Shown: positions 7,261 through 14,515 of the stretch, piece after piece
How positions within the stretch are numbered: the first letter of the stretch is position 1
Layout of the letters: every line of letters starts with the position of its first letter
NCBI GenBank assembly: GCA_030151665.1
Contig: JASLDB010000217.1
Location: 1-14,578, forward strand
From: Neisseriaceae bacterium
GTDB taxonomy: Bacteria > Pseudomonadota > Gammaproteobacteria > Burkholderiales > Neisseriaceae
Reading direction: 5' to 3'
DNA length: 14,578 nucleotides
Program-made: the position numbers and the translations under genes
Notes under the pieces: model-generated
Database searches by the model: none
What the model saw: the letters and a program-made list of their open reading frames with translations, nothing else
Told to the model about the DNA's origin: nothing

Positions 7261-7289
7261 ATCTTAGCTGCTTTTTTTTCACTTGGCGA
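7261..7289 (-). promoter_or_regulatory. Candidate promoter for hpf
   Basis: On the minus strand TCGCCA (7289-7284), a 17-bp spacer and TAAGAT (7266-7261) give 4 of 6 matches to each sigma-70 hexamer. It lies in the 159-bp gap between rpoN and hpf. I see no convincing sigma-54 site in the gap. The call is weak; the long gap and strong hpf ribosome site are the main reasons to expect a promoter here. Confidence 0.25.
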
Positions 7290-7332
7290 GCACTATTTTT
7301 GCGCTTTCTGTCATAAATTAAGCTTTGTGAAT

Positions 7333-8658
7333 TTAGCACTTGATTTTTCGGGCAAAGGCCGCAGGTATTCCCAATGCTTCGCGGTATTTGCTCACGGTTC
7401 TTCTTGCTATTTGAATATCCTGCCCTGCTAGCCATTTAACAATGGCGTCATCTGAGTACGGTTTTTGCTTATTTTCGTCTTTGATATATCGCTCAATCAA
7501 TGCCTTAATGGCAATAGCACTGGCATCTTCATTGCCATCATTTCCCACCGCTTGTGAAAAAAATGAACGCAACTCCAATAAACCTTGCGGACAATTGAGG
7601 TATTTTTTATTAACAGCACGAGAAATCGTGCTTTCATGCAAAGACAACGCTTTTGCCACATCGGCCATGCTCATCGGCTTTAATGCAACCCGCCCTTCAC
7701 TAAAAAAAGCCTGTTGGTGCATCACGATATACTCGCTGACCATCTTGATGGTTTGGCTGCGCAGATTTAATTGCTGAATCAAAGATTGAGCATCTTTGAG
7801 TAATTGTAGCATGGCCTCATTGCTATTTTGCACAGCAATACCAGCATATTCTTCATTGATTTTAATGGGTAAACCACCCAAGAAACTGTCTAGAACTTGC
7901 CAATGACCTTCTTTGAACACCACTTCCACATCTGGCTCTATGTATTGTGTGAATTCATTGCTTTCAAAACCATTGCTCGGATAAGGATTGAGGCTAGATA
8001 ATAATTGCAACGCTTTTTGTACACAATCCTCGTCAACTTGACATGCCTTGCCGATTTTTTTATCAAAACTGGCTCGACCCATTTCAGGCAAAAATTCCAA
8101 TACAATGCGCAAAGCCACTTGTTGCTCACACGAATGGGGCAAACGCAACAGCTGCAATTGTAATGACTCAGCAATGTCTTTTGCCCCTACACCAGCAGGA
8201 TCAAAACTTTGCAACTGTAATAAAGCCGATTGCAGCCGCTCTTCGTCTAACAACCACTCCAAAGGGGCATGATCCGCAATGTCTTCCAAAGAGCTTGTTA
8301 AATAACCGTGTTCATTCAACGATTCTATTAAAACACCAACTGCAAAAGCCTCATCATCACTTAAAGGGTGTTCACAAATTTGCCCCAATAAATAACGACG
8401 AAAATCCACAGTGTCTTCTACATACAACCATGGATCAAATTCACTTTCACTGACATGCAAACTCGATACCGATGCCGTAATTGGCTTTTGCATGGCTTCC
8501 ACATTAACCAAGCGCTCTAATAATGGATTTTCTACTAATACATCAGACAGCCACTCGTCTCGTTCCAATGTTGACATATTCAGCAATTGAATCGATTGAC
8601 GCAACTGTGGTGTTAATAATAATTTTTGTGATTGTTTAAGCTGTAACTGGTTCTTCAT
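7333..8658 (-). CDS. rpoN: RNA polymerase sigma-54 factor
   Basis: Sigma-54 directs RNA polymerase to -24/-12 promoters and needs an AAA+ activator to open them. From the ATG at 8658 the protein has 441 residues (E. coli 477). Region I is present, Leu/Gln-rich with TPQLRQSIQLLNMSTLE (16-32). Region II is short. The core-binding part includes LQSFDPAGVGAKDIAESL (149-166). The helix-turn-helix lies near 330-350 (MADVAKALSLHESTISRAVN). The RpoN box near 418-427 reads ARRTVSKYRE, with Ser for the usual Ala. The frame also opens at a GTG at 8679 (448 residues), but the family N-terminus matches the ATG. No frameshift or deletion is seen. It follows lptB by 30 bp in the same direction. Confidence 0.96.
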   Translation of the reverse strand: MKNQLQLKQSQKLLLTPQLRQSIQLLNMSTLERDEWLSDVLVENPLLERLVNVEAMQKPITASVSSLHVSESEFDPWLYVEDTVDFRRYLLGQICEHPLSDDEAFAVGVLIESLNEHGYLTSSLEDIADHAPLEWLLDEERLQSALLQLQSFDPAGVGAKDIAESLQLQLLRLPHSCEQQVALRIVLEFLPEMGRASFDKKIGKACQVDEDCVQKALQLLSSLNPYPSNGFESNEFTQYIEPDVEVVFKEGHWQVLDSFLGGLPIKINEEYAGIAVQNSNEAMLQLLKDAQSLIQQLNLRSQTIKMVSEYIVMHQQAFFSEGRVALKPMSMADVAKALSLHESTISRAVNKKYLNCPQGLLELRSFFSQAVGNDGNEDASAIAIKALIERYIKDENKQKPYSDDAIVKWLAGQDIQIARRTVSKYREALGIPAAFARKIKC

Positions 8659-8688
8659 GTTGGAACACACATCCCCCACAACAAGCTT

Positions 8689-9417
8689 TTAGAAATTAAA
8701 GTCCTTACCCAAATACACTTTTCTTACTTGCTCATTTTGCACCAAATCATCAGGCAAGCCAGTAGCAAGCACTTGTCCCTCACTGATAATATAAGCACGG
8801 TCACAAATACGCAATGTTTCACGCACATTGTGGTCAGTAATCAAAACACCAATACCACGAGATTTTAAAAACGCAATAATGGTCTGAATATCAATCACCG
8901 CAATGGGATCGACACCTGCAAACGGCTCATCCAACAAAATAAACTGTGGCTCTGTTGCCAATACCCGTGCAATTTCCACGCGACGGCGTTCGCCACCTGA
9001 CAATGCCAAGGCATTAATGTGGCGCAAGTGTTCAATATTCAAATCAGCCAGTAACTTTTCTAGCTTTTCTTGAATCACTTTTTTGTCTTTGTATTTGATT
9101 TGCAAAATCGAAACAATATTTTCTGTCACGGTCATTTTGCGAAAAATAGAGGCTTCTTGTGGCAAATAACCCAAACCCATTTGTGCTCGCACATGGATGG
9201 GCAGGTGTTTGAGCTCATTATTATCCAACTGAATACTGCCACCATCCGCTGCAATCAGGCCAACAATCATGTAAAAGCTAGTGGTTTTACCCGCACCATT
9301 TGGCCCCAATAAACCCACGACTTCACCACTTTTGATGTCCATTGAAACATCTTTGACCACTTGACGCTTTTTAAATCGTTTTTGCAAACCACTAACGGTC
9401 AACACACTGTTTGCCAT
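8689..9417 (-). CDS. lptB: LPS export ABC transporter ATP-binding protein LptB
   Basis: LptB is the cytoplasmic ATPase of the LptB2FG complex, which extracts LPS from the inner membrane and drives it along the Lpt bridge. The 242 residues carry Walker A GPNGAGKTT (38-46), the Q-loop glutamine Q87, the signature LSGGE (139-143), Walker B ILLDE (160-164) and the switch histidine H195 (ITDHNV). The segment SFYMIVGLI after Walker A is typical of LptB rather than of generic ABC ATPases. Its ATG overlaps the lptA stop by one base (TAATG), implying coupled translation. The membrane subunits lptF and lptG are not in this window. Confidence 0.97.
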   Translation of the reverse strand: MANSVLTVSGLQKRFKKRQVVKDVSMDIKSGEVVGLLGPNGAGKTTSFYMIVGLIAADGGSIQLDNNELKHLPIHVRAQMGLGYLPQEASIFRKMTVTENIVSILQIKYKDKKVIQEKLEKLLADLNIEHLRHINALALSGGERRRVEIARVLATEPQFILLDEPFAGVDPIAVIDIQTIIAFLKSRGIGVLITDHNVRETLRICDRAYIISEGQVLATGLPDDLVQNEQVRKVYLGKDFNF

Positions 9418-9935
9418 TATTTTTTACCTGTTGTTGAAGGTTGCAACACCACCGATACTCTGCCTTTGCTCGCACCACGTTTGGCTGTGTACACTTCGGT
9501 GTGGGTATTGTAAGTAATCGTATCACCCGTGACCACATCACCATCACGCTCAACTCGGGCATTCGTGGTCAAAATCACTTGCCCACTGGCACTATCATAA
9601 GTCACTGTATTGCCACGACCACGCACCCATTCATTTTTACCTTCTAGCTTTTGCTGAAAATGAACGGGAGAGCCTGTGGCTTTCATTTTTTGTGTACCAT
9701 TTTCAAAGCGATTCACTTGGACACGCTGTGCGGTCATTTTTAATGTGCCTTGAGTTACTTCCACATTACCCGTGAAAATGGTTTCTTGTTTGGTTTGGTC
9801 CAAAGACCCTTCGTCTGCCACCACACCAATTGGCTGATCACGGTCACGCTTTTCAGCCCATGCATTGGTGGATAGTAAACTGCTGGCCAATAATAAGCCC
9901 ATACTGATTATTTTAAGGCTGTTTTTTGGGATCAT
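9417..9935 (-). CDS. lptA: Periplasmic LPS-binding bridge protein LptA
   Basis: LptA oligomerises in the periplasm as a beta-jellyroll bridge that carries LPS from LptC to LptD. The 172 residues begin with a signal peptide: a positive N-region (MIPKNSLK), a hydrophobic core (IISMGLLLASSLL) and a likely cleavage after NAWA (residue 27). The mature part begins EKRDRDQPIGVVADEG. The OstA/LptA fold follows over about 37-155, with TIFTGNVEVTQGTLKMTAQRV, GSPVHFQQK and VVTGDTITYNTHTEVYTA. Its start lies inside lptC (23-base overlap) and its stop overlaps the lptB start. Confidence 0.95.
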   Translation of the reverse strand: MIPKNSLKIISMGLLLASSLLSTNAWAEKRDRDQPIGVVADEGSLDQTKQETIFTGNVEVTQGTLKMTAQRVQVNRFENGTQKMKATGSPVHFQQKLEGKNEWVRGRGNTVTYDSASGQVILTTNARVERDGDVVTGDTITYNTHTEVYTAKRGASKGRVSVVLQPSTTGKK

Positions 9936-10503
9936 AAATAGTTGCCCTAACTCGAGATTTTAAATTTAAACTTTTTTGACGATGGTCATAAACCATGCCC
10001 TTGGTTTGCCCTGTGGATAAGCCCATTTGAAAATCAACCATATCATCTGTTCGGGCAATTTTACTCACCGTATCCACTTGTAAATGTTCTGTTTTGACAA
10101 AACCCGCCTCTTGCTCAGTGGTCGCCGCTTTGGTTAAAACCACTTGATTATCCATAAAGGCCAATTTATTTTCAGTATCATAACGACCCACACTTGATGT
10201 CACCCGATACACTTCTTGATTTTGCTGATACACTTTTAAAATGGGGTTTGTCATATTGACTTCATTGTTGTCGGGTAACTGCCAAACCGTATTGGCGGTC
10301 ATGCTATCTTGCATTAAACCATCCTTGCCATATACCGTTCCTGCAACATCTGTCATGGTGTAGCGCGGTTCATCTGGATTTAATGGCGCTTCCACTACTT
10401 CAACACTGCTGATTTCATTGAGCCAAAAACTAATACCACCCATAAAAACAGCCAATAAAATAGGGAAAAACCATGCACCCAATCGGGCTTTGTGATCCAT
10501 CAT
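9913..10503 (-). CDS. lptC: Inner-membrane LPS transport protein LptC
   Basis: LptC is anchored in the inner membrane and passes LPS from LptB2FG to LptA. The 196 residues show one N-terminal membrane helix (about 11-28, WFFPILLAVFMGGISFWL) and a periplasmic beta domain of the LptC/YrbK type (YTMTDVAGTVYGKDG, then ILKVYQQNQEVYRVTSSVGRY). LptC diverges more than its neighbours, so position between kdsC and lptA supports the call as much as sequence does. It starts ATGATG: the first ATG overlaps the kdsC stop in an ATGA arrangement, and the second, one codon later, is also possible. The end overlaps lptA by 23 bases. Confidence 0.92.
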   Translation of the reverse strand: MMDHKARLGAWFFPILLAVFMGGISFWLNEISSVEVVEAPLNPDEPRYTMTDVAGTVYGKDGLMQDSMTANTVWQLPDNNEVNMTNPILKVYQQNQEVYRVTSSVGRYDTENKLAFMDNQVVLTKAATTEQEAGFVKTEHLQVDTVSKIARTDDMVDFQMGLSTGQTKGMVYDHRQKSLNLKSRVRATIYDPKKQP

Positions 10504-11063
10504 TTGGTGTATTCCGCCAACAATGCCTGCAAATGCCCTTGTGCAAACAAGATTGCTTCACATGCTTCTCTCACCGCACCTTGCCCTGCTGGTGCTACCG
10601 TTTCATAATCAGCATAATGCTTAACCCAACTGTGCGCACCAGGTACCGCAATTGGCAAACCACAACGGACCATCACAGGTAAGTCCACCACATCGTCGCC
10701 CACATAAGCACATTCATGCTCGGCAACATTGGCTTGTTCACGCAATTGGGCATATGCCGTTTTCTTGTCTTTAATCCCTGCCATATAATAATCAATACCT
10801 AGACCATTAACACGGTGTGCCACACCAGCGGCATCACGACCAGTGATAATCGCCAATTGAACACCTGTGCTTTGCAACATTTTTAAACCGTGACCATCCA
10901 AGGTATTAAAGGCTTTGATTTCCTCACCACTGGCAGTAATAAAAATACGCCCATCGGTTAACACACCATCAACATCCAAAATCAACAGTTTAATCTTTTG
11001 GGCTTTTTCAATAAAGTCATCGCTCAAAGGCAAATCAAAAATCAGCTTGGGTAAAGTTTTCAT
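10500..11063 (-). CDS. kdsC: 3-deoxy-D-manno-octulosonate 8-phosphate phosphatase
   Basis: KdsC removes phosphate from Kdo-8-P to give Kdo, the inner-core sugar of LPS. It is a HAD-superfamily enzyme of the small tetrameric type without a cap domain. The 187 residues (E. coli 188) show motif I DVDGVLTDG, with nucleophile and general acid D30 and D32; motif II ITGRD (T74); basic residues in KDKK (98-101) as motif III candidates; and the metal-binding motif IV GDDVVD (122-127). Its start overlaps the kdsD stop by one base (TAATG) and its stop overlaps lptC by four, as in the yrbI-yrbK arrangement of other Gram-negatives. It acts in the cytoplasm, downstream of KdsA. Confidence 0.96.
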   Translation of the reverse strand: MKTLPKLIFDLPLSDDFIEKAQKIKLLILDVDGVLTDGRIFITASGEEIKAFNTLDGHGLKMLQSTGVQLAIITGRDAAGVAHRVNGLGIDYYMAGIKDKKTAYAQLREQANVAEHECAYVGDDVVDLPVMVRCGLPIAVPGAHSWVKHYADYETVAPAGQGAVREACEAILFAQGHLQALLAEYTK

Positions 11064-12043
11064 TACACAATTCCTGCTTGTAATAAATCATGCATATTAA
11101 TGGCGCCTTGCAACACACCAGTCTCATCAACCACCAATAAACCGCCAACCCGAGTGTCTTGCATCAAACGCAAAGCCTCACTGGCCAATTTATGGGCAAA
11201 AATGGTTTTGGGGTGTTGGCCCATCACATCCATGATTTTAATGTTTTTCAAATCAATTTGTTTTTGAAACAAACGGCGTAAATCACCATCGGTGAATACT
11301 CCTAAAATATGACTATTATCATCCACGACCGCCACCATACCCAAGCCTTTTTCGCTAATTTCAATAATTGCATCAGCCAACTGTGTATCAGGTGACACTT
11401 GTGGCAATCTATTGTCTGTGTGCATTAAATCGCTAACACGAACCAGTAGATTTTTACCCAAACTGCCCGCAGGGTGGCTTAAAGCAAAATCATTGGCGCT
11501 AAATGCTCGGGCTTTTAATAACACCACAGCCAAGGCATCTCCCAATGCCAACGCCGCCGTGGTACTACTGGTTGGTGCCAAACCCAACGGACAGGCTTCT
11601 TTTTCAACACCTGCATCCAAATGAATATCGGCTTCGGTTGCCAATGTGGATTGCGGGCGACCCGTCATGGCAATAATTTTCATGCCTTTTCGTTTGAGCG
11701 CAGGCAATAGATTCAATACTTCATCACTTTGTCCTGAATGAGACAAGGCTATCACCACGTCTTGTGGCAATATCATGCCCAAATCACCATGCGCAGCCTC
11801 AGCAGGATGAACAAAATAAGCAGGTGTTCCAGTGGATGCCAATGTGGCTGCAATTTTACGAGCAATGTGTCCAGATTTACCCATGCCAGTGACAATCACA
11901 CGGCCTTCACTTTGCAAAATGGTTTCAATGGCAATTTCAAAAGAACGATCTAGTTTTTCACCGACCGCCATAATGGCATTGGCTTCCAAAACCAAGACTT
12001 CTTTTGCTTGTTGAATATACGGATACGAACTGGCAAAACTCAT
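11063..12043 (-). CDS. kdsD: D-arabinose 5-phosphate isomerase
   Basis: KdsD converts ribulose 5-phosphate to arabinose 5-phosphate, the first committed precursor of Kdo. From the ATG at 12043 it has 326 residues (E. coli 328). The SIS sugar-isomerase domain spans about 35-180 with GMGKSGHIARK (K56), H85, SHSGQSDE (E108) and H190 (in SHPAGSLG), matching known active-site positions. Two CBS domains follow (about 205-262 and 270-326; GVFTDGDLRR and GAINMHDLL). The frame also opens at an ATG at 12091, adding 16 residues (MPCLLSFFRDECGFIN) that do not resemble the family, so I prefer 12043. Neither start has a strong ribosome site. KpsF or GutQ are paralogous alternatives, but linkage to kdsC-lptCAB favours KdsD. 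First gene of the operon. Confidence 0.95.
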   Translation of the reverse strand: MSFASSYPYIQQAKEVLVLEANAIMAVGEKLDRSFEIAIETILQSEGRVIVTGMGKSGHIARKIAATLASTGTPAYFVHPAEAAHGDLGMILPQDVVIALSHSGQSDEVLNLLPALKRKGMKIIAMTGRPQSTLATEADIHLDAGVEKEACPLGLAPTSSTTAALALGDALAVVLLKARAFSANDFALSHPAGSLGKNLLVRVSDLMHTDNRLPQVSPDTQLADAIIEISEKGLGMVAVVDDNSHILGVFTDGDLRRLFQKQIDLKNIKIMDVMGQHPKTIFAHKLASEALRLMQDTRVGGLLVVDETGVLQGAINMHDLLQAGIV

Positions 12044-12122
12044 ATTAATAAACCCACACTCATCACGAAAAAACGATAATAAACACGGCATCTTGGCAAA
12101 AAATCAATGGACACCATTCTCC

Positions 12123-12154
12123 ATTATAATAGAACTGTTTGCGAATCAGTGATT
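12123..12154 (-). promoter_or_regulatory. Promoter of the kdsD-kdsC-lptCAB operon with a palindrome at -35
   Basis: On the minus strand a perfect TATAAT (12128-12123) would be the -10. The hexamer 17 bp upstream, CACTGA (12151-12146), is a poor -35. A perfect 11-base palindrome AATCA-G-TGATT (12144-12154) sits exactly over that -35 position, which is where an activator or repressor site might lie. Transcription would start near 12116, about 70 nt before the preferred kdsD ATG. Confidence 0.5.
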
Positions 12155-12351
12155 TTATCTGCAAATTTATTTGGTACAGTCCGCTCAAAATACGACATTA
12201 TTTTCATCACATTCACCAAGCCCCTGCCCAACATCACTAAACACGTACGCAGAAAATTCACCTTTGTCATTTATTGAAGCAATTAACCCTAAATCTACCC
12301 ACATCATGAAGAGAAATTTAAGTTAATCACAGTAAGATAATGGATTTTTTA

Positions 12352-12380
12352 TTTTCATTCTGTCGTATTTCCGTTATATT
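12352..12380 (+). promoter_or_regulatory. Promoter of the cation:proton antiporter gene
   Basis: TTTTCA (12352-12357), a 17-bp spacer and TATATT (12375-12380) match 4 of 6 and 5 of 6 consensus sigma-70 positions. Transcription would start near 12387, giving a leader of about 24 nt before the ATG at 12411. The surrounding sequence is very AT-rich, so neighbouring frames such as CATAAT (12381-12386) are also possible. Confidence 0.45.
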
Positions 12381-12410
12381 CATAATAAATATTATCAAAC
12401 AATTGGCATT

Positions 12411-14387
12411 ATGGATCACTCTCTAGGCTCCGTGGTATTGGTTTTGTTGGTCGCCGTTATCACCGTTATTATCTGTCGACGCACCAACATTCCTGCCATG
12501 ATTGGCTACTTAATCGTGGGTTTTATTACAGGCCCTGGTGTTTTAAAACTCATTCCCGAAACACCAGCCACCAATTTCTTGGGTGAAATTGGTATCGTAT
12601 TTTTGATGTTTAGCATTGGCTTAGAATTTTCTATTGGCAAATTGCGGGCCATGCGCCATTTGGTGTTTGGCTTAGGCTCTTTGCAAGTTGTGGTGACCGT
12701 ATTTTTGTTTACGGGTGCATTCATGTTGTATGGCATGCCTTTTTTATGGGCAGCAGCATTGGCCAGTGCACTGGTGATGTCTTCTACTGCCATCGTCAGC
12801 CGGCTCATGTCAGAACGCATGGAATTGGGTGAGCAACATGGTCAAATGGTCATGGGTATTTTACTGATGCAAGACATTGCTGTTGTGCCCATCATGATTT
12901 TATTGCATGCATCAACGGGTGACACCAGCACCATCGGCATAGACTTGGGCAAAGCCCTTGTCAAAATGGTTGTGGTATTGGTGTTATTGCTTTACTTGGG
13001 TGACAAACTGATGCGCCCATGGTTTAAATTGGTTGCCAAACAAAAAATTGACGAATTATTCATGCTCAATGTGTTATTGGTGACATTGGGTGTTGCCTAT
13101 TTAACAGAGTTGGCAGGATTATCTTTGGCATTGGGTGCTTTTGTAGCAGGCATGCTGATTTCTGAAACCCAATATCGCTTCCAAGTGGAAGATGATATTC
13201 GCCCTTTTCGTGACATCTTATTGGGTTTTTTCTTCATCACCATTGGCATGAAGCTTGACCTTAATGTGTTATTGCAAAGTTATCTTTTGGTGCTGTTCAT
13301 TTTTTCTTTGCTTATTTTTGGCAAATTGGCTGTTGTTTATGCCATTTCCAAACAACAAAAATTCAACAACAAAGATTCATTAACCACCGCCATGTATTTG
13401 GCTCAAGGTGGTGAATTTGGCTTTGTCTTATTGGCACTAGCCATGCAAGACAAATTAATCTCCACTGAAATTAGCCAAGCGGCTACCGCTGCTATTTTGC
13501 TATCCATGTTGGTTGCACCGTTTATGATTAAAGGCAGCAATAAACTGAGCAGTAAATTATTCAAATCCAACTGGGACACACAATCCGTTGATTTACATAA
13601 TATATTAATTGACAACATGAGCAAGAATGAACACGTTATTTTGGTCGGCTATGGCACAAGTGGTCAAACCATTGCTCGTTTATTAGATCAGCAAGAAATC
13701 AATTATTATGTATTGGACTTAGATGTTGACCGTGTACAAGCTGCCAAACTAGCAGGTGAACCCATTGCCTTTGGCAATGCCAAGCGCAAAGAGGTTTTAC
13801 TGGCAGCAGGTTTATTGCGTGCCAAAATGGTGGTGATAACCACCAATCAAATTGCTGACACAGAACACATTATTGCTACCGTGCAAGCAGCAGCGCCAGA
13901 CACACCTGTCATTGTCCGAAGTGAACGAAGCGAACAAATCCAAACCTACAAGCAATTGGGGGCGGATGAGGTCTTTTCAGACGACCGCGAGATGGGATTG
14001 GTATTGGCAACACAAACCATGCTAAGCCTTGGCTTGCCTTTTATGCAGGTTTTTGACATTGTGCAAAAGGTACGTCGTGACCGTTACAGCATGTTAAACG
14101 ACTTGTTTAGTGGCCAAAACGATGATCATGAAGATGAACTACAAACTGTGCACCGTGACAGTATTTTGCTCATTGAAGGGGCTTATGCCATTACCCACCC
14201 AACTAAAGTTTTAGAGATCCCACTGCATTTATTTAAAACCGTATTACTGGGCATTCGCCGCAATGGTCGACGTATTAATCAGTTTGATGGTGAGATGTTA
14301 TTGCAAGCTGGCGATGTATTGATTGTCGTTGGGGCACCCGCTAGCATTAACTCATTGGAGCAATGGCTACTGGAAGGTGAAATTTAA
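12411..14387 (+). CDS. CPA2-family cation:proton antiporter with RCK domains (KefB/KefC-like)
   Basis: This is an inner-membrane antiporter, probably exchanging K+ or Na+ for H+. Residues 1-375 form a Na_H_Exchanger domain of about a dozen hydrophobic segments, with the buried CPA2 aspartate D155 in LLMQDIAVVP. The loop EDDIRPFRDILLGFFF (260-275) resembles the central loop of KefC that contacts the regulatory domain. An RCK_N domain starts near 407, with the nucleotide-binding GYGTSG (413-418) and acidic LDLDVD (435-440). An RCK_C (TrkA_C) domain follows at about 580-645. At 658 residues it exceeds E. coli KefC (620), which lacks RCK_C, so glutathione control should not be assumed. No KefF/KefG-type ancillary gene is adjacent. 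The ribosome site before the ATG is weak. Confidence 0.93.
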   Translation: MDHSLGSVVLVLLVAVITVIICRRTNIPAMIGYLIVGFITGPGVLKLIPETPATNFLGEIGIVFLMFSIGLEFSIGKLRAMRHLVFGLGSLQVVVTVFLFTGAFMLYGMPFLWAAALASALVMSSTAIVSRLMSERMELGEQHGQMVMGILLMQDIAVVPIMILLHASTGDTSTIGIDLGKALVKMVVVLVLLLYLGDKLMRPWFKLVAKQKIDELFMLNVLLVTLGVAYLTELAGLSLALGAFVAGMLISETQYRFQVEDDIRPFRDILLGFFFITIGMKLDLNVLLQSYLLVLFIFSLLIFGKLAVVYAISKQQKFNNKDSLTTAMYLAQGGEFGFVLLALAMQDKLISTEISQAATAAILLSMLVAPFMIKGSNKLSSKLFKSNWDTQSVDLHNILIDNMSKNEHVILVGYGTSGQTIARLLDQQEINYYVLDLDVDRVQAAKLAGEPIAFGNAKRKEVLLAAGLLRAKMVVITTNQIADTEHIIATVQAAAPDTPVIVRSERSEQIQTYKQLGADEVFSDDREMGLVLATQTMLSLGLPFMQVFDIVQKVRRDRYSMLNDLFSGQNDDHEDELQTVHRDSILLIEGAYAITHPTKVLEIPLHLFKTVLLGIRRNGRRINQFDGEMLLQAGDVLIVVGAPASINSLEQWLLEGEI

Positions 14388-14442
14388 TTTACTAAAAAAT
14401 CAACAAACTACGATTTATATGCAAATTATTTCACAAATACAC

Positions 14443-14471
14443 TTGCCAAGATAAGGAATCTTTGATTAAAT
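14443..14471 (+). promoter_or_regulatory. Promoter of tRNA-Val
   Basis: TTGCCA (14443-14448), a 17-bp spacer and TTAAAT (14466-14471) precede the tRNA. The first hexamer, the spacing and the bases after the -10 (ACGC, then a pyrimidine-rich CTCTTC) match those ahead of tRNA-Phe at the left end of the window. A leader of about 38 nt would be removed during maturation; it can form a 5-bp hairpin (GCATC/GATGC, 14474-14490). Confidence 0.6.
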
Positions 14472-14515
14472 ACGCATCCTCTTCTGATGCAAAGCAAAAA
14501 GAAGAAAACGACACA

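Larger units (their letters stand above)
12044..12410. other. Divergent intergenic region between kdsD and the antiporter
   Basis: About 320-370 bp, depending on the kdsD start, separate the divergent genes. It holds a minus-strand promoter near 12123-12151 and a plus-strand promoter near 12352-12380. The middle (about 12160-12345) shows no credible small gene, tRNA, terminator or repeat by eye. Confidence 0.6.

Noticed and set aside
8659..8679. A 7-residue N-terminal extension of RpoN from a GTG at 8679.
   Set aside because: The ATG at 8658 begins the typical region I sequence. The G-rich stretch near the GTG overlaps it and is not placed as a ribosome site for it.
12044..12091. A 16-residue N-terminal extension of KdsD from the ATG at 12091.
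   Set aside because: The extra residues do not resemble the family, and the shorter form gives the expected length and N-terminus. Neither start has a good ribosome site, so this is not certain.
1687..12115. The 13-mer AATCAATGGACAC occurs upstream of both lspA (near 1687) and kdsD (near 12103).
   Set aside because: In a window this size one or two repeated 13-mers are expected by chance, and the match does not extend into the flanks.
13431..13447. A sigma-54-like site (TTGGCAC, then ATGCA with GG-N10-GC spacing) on the plus strand.
   Set aside because: It lies inside the antiporter coding sequence, encodes ordinary residues there, has a mismatch in the -12 element, and has no downstream gene start in range.
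13976..13987. TTCAGACGACCG, whose reverse complement resembles another Neisseriaceae uptake-sequence dialect at 11 of 12 positions.
   Set aside because: It is within a coding region, encoding part of SDDRE, and is a different dialect from the near-match at 1159-1170. One copy is easily chance.
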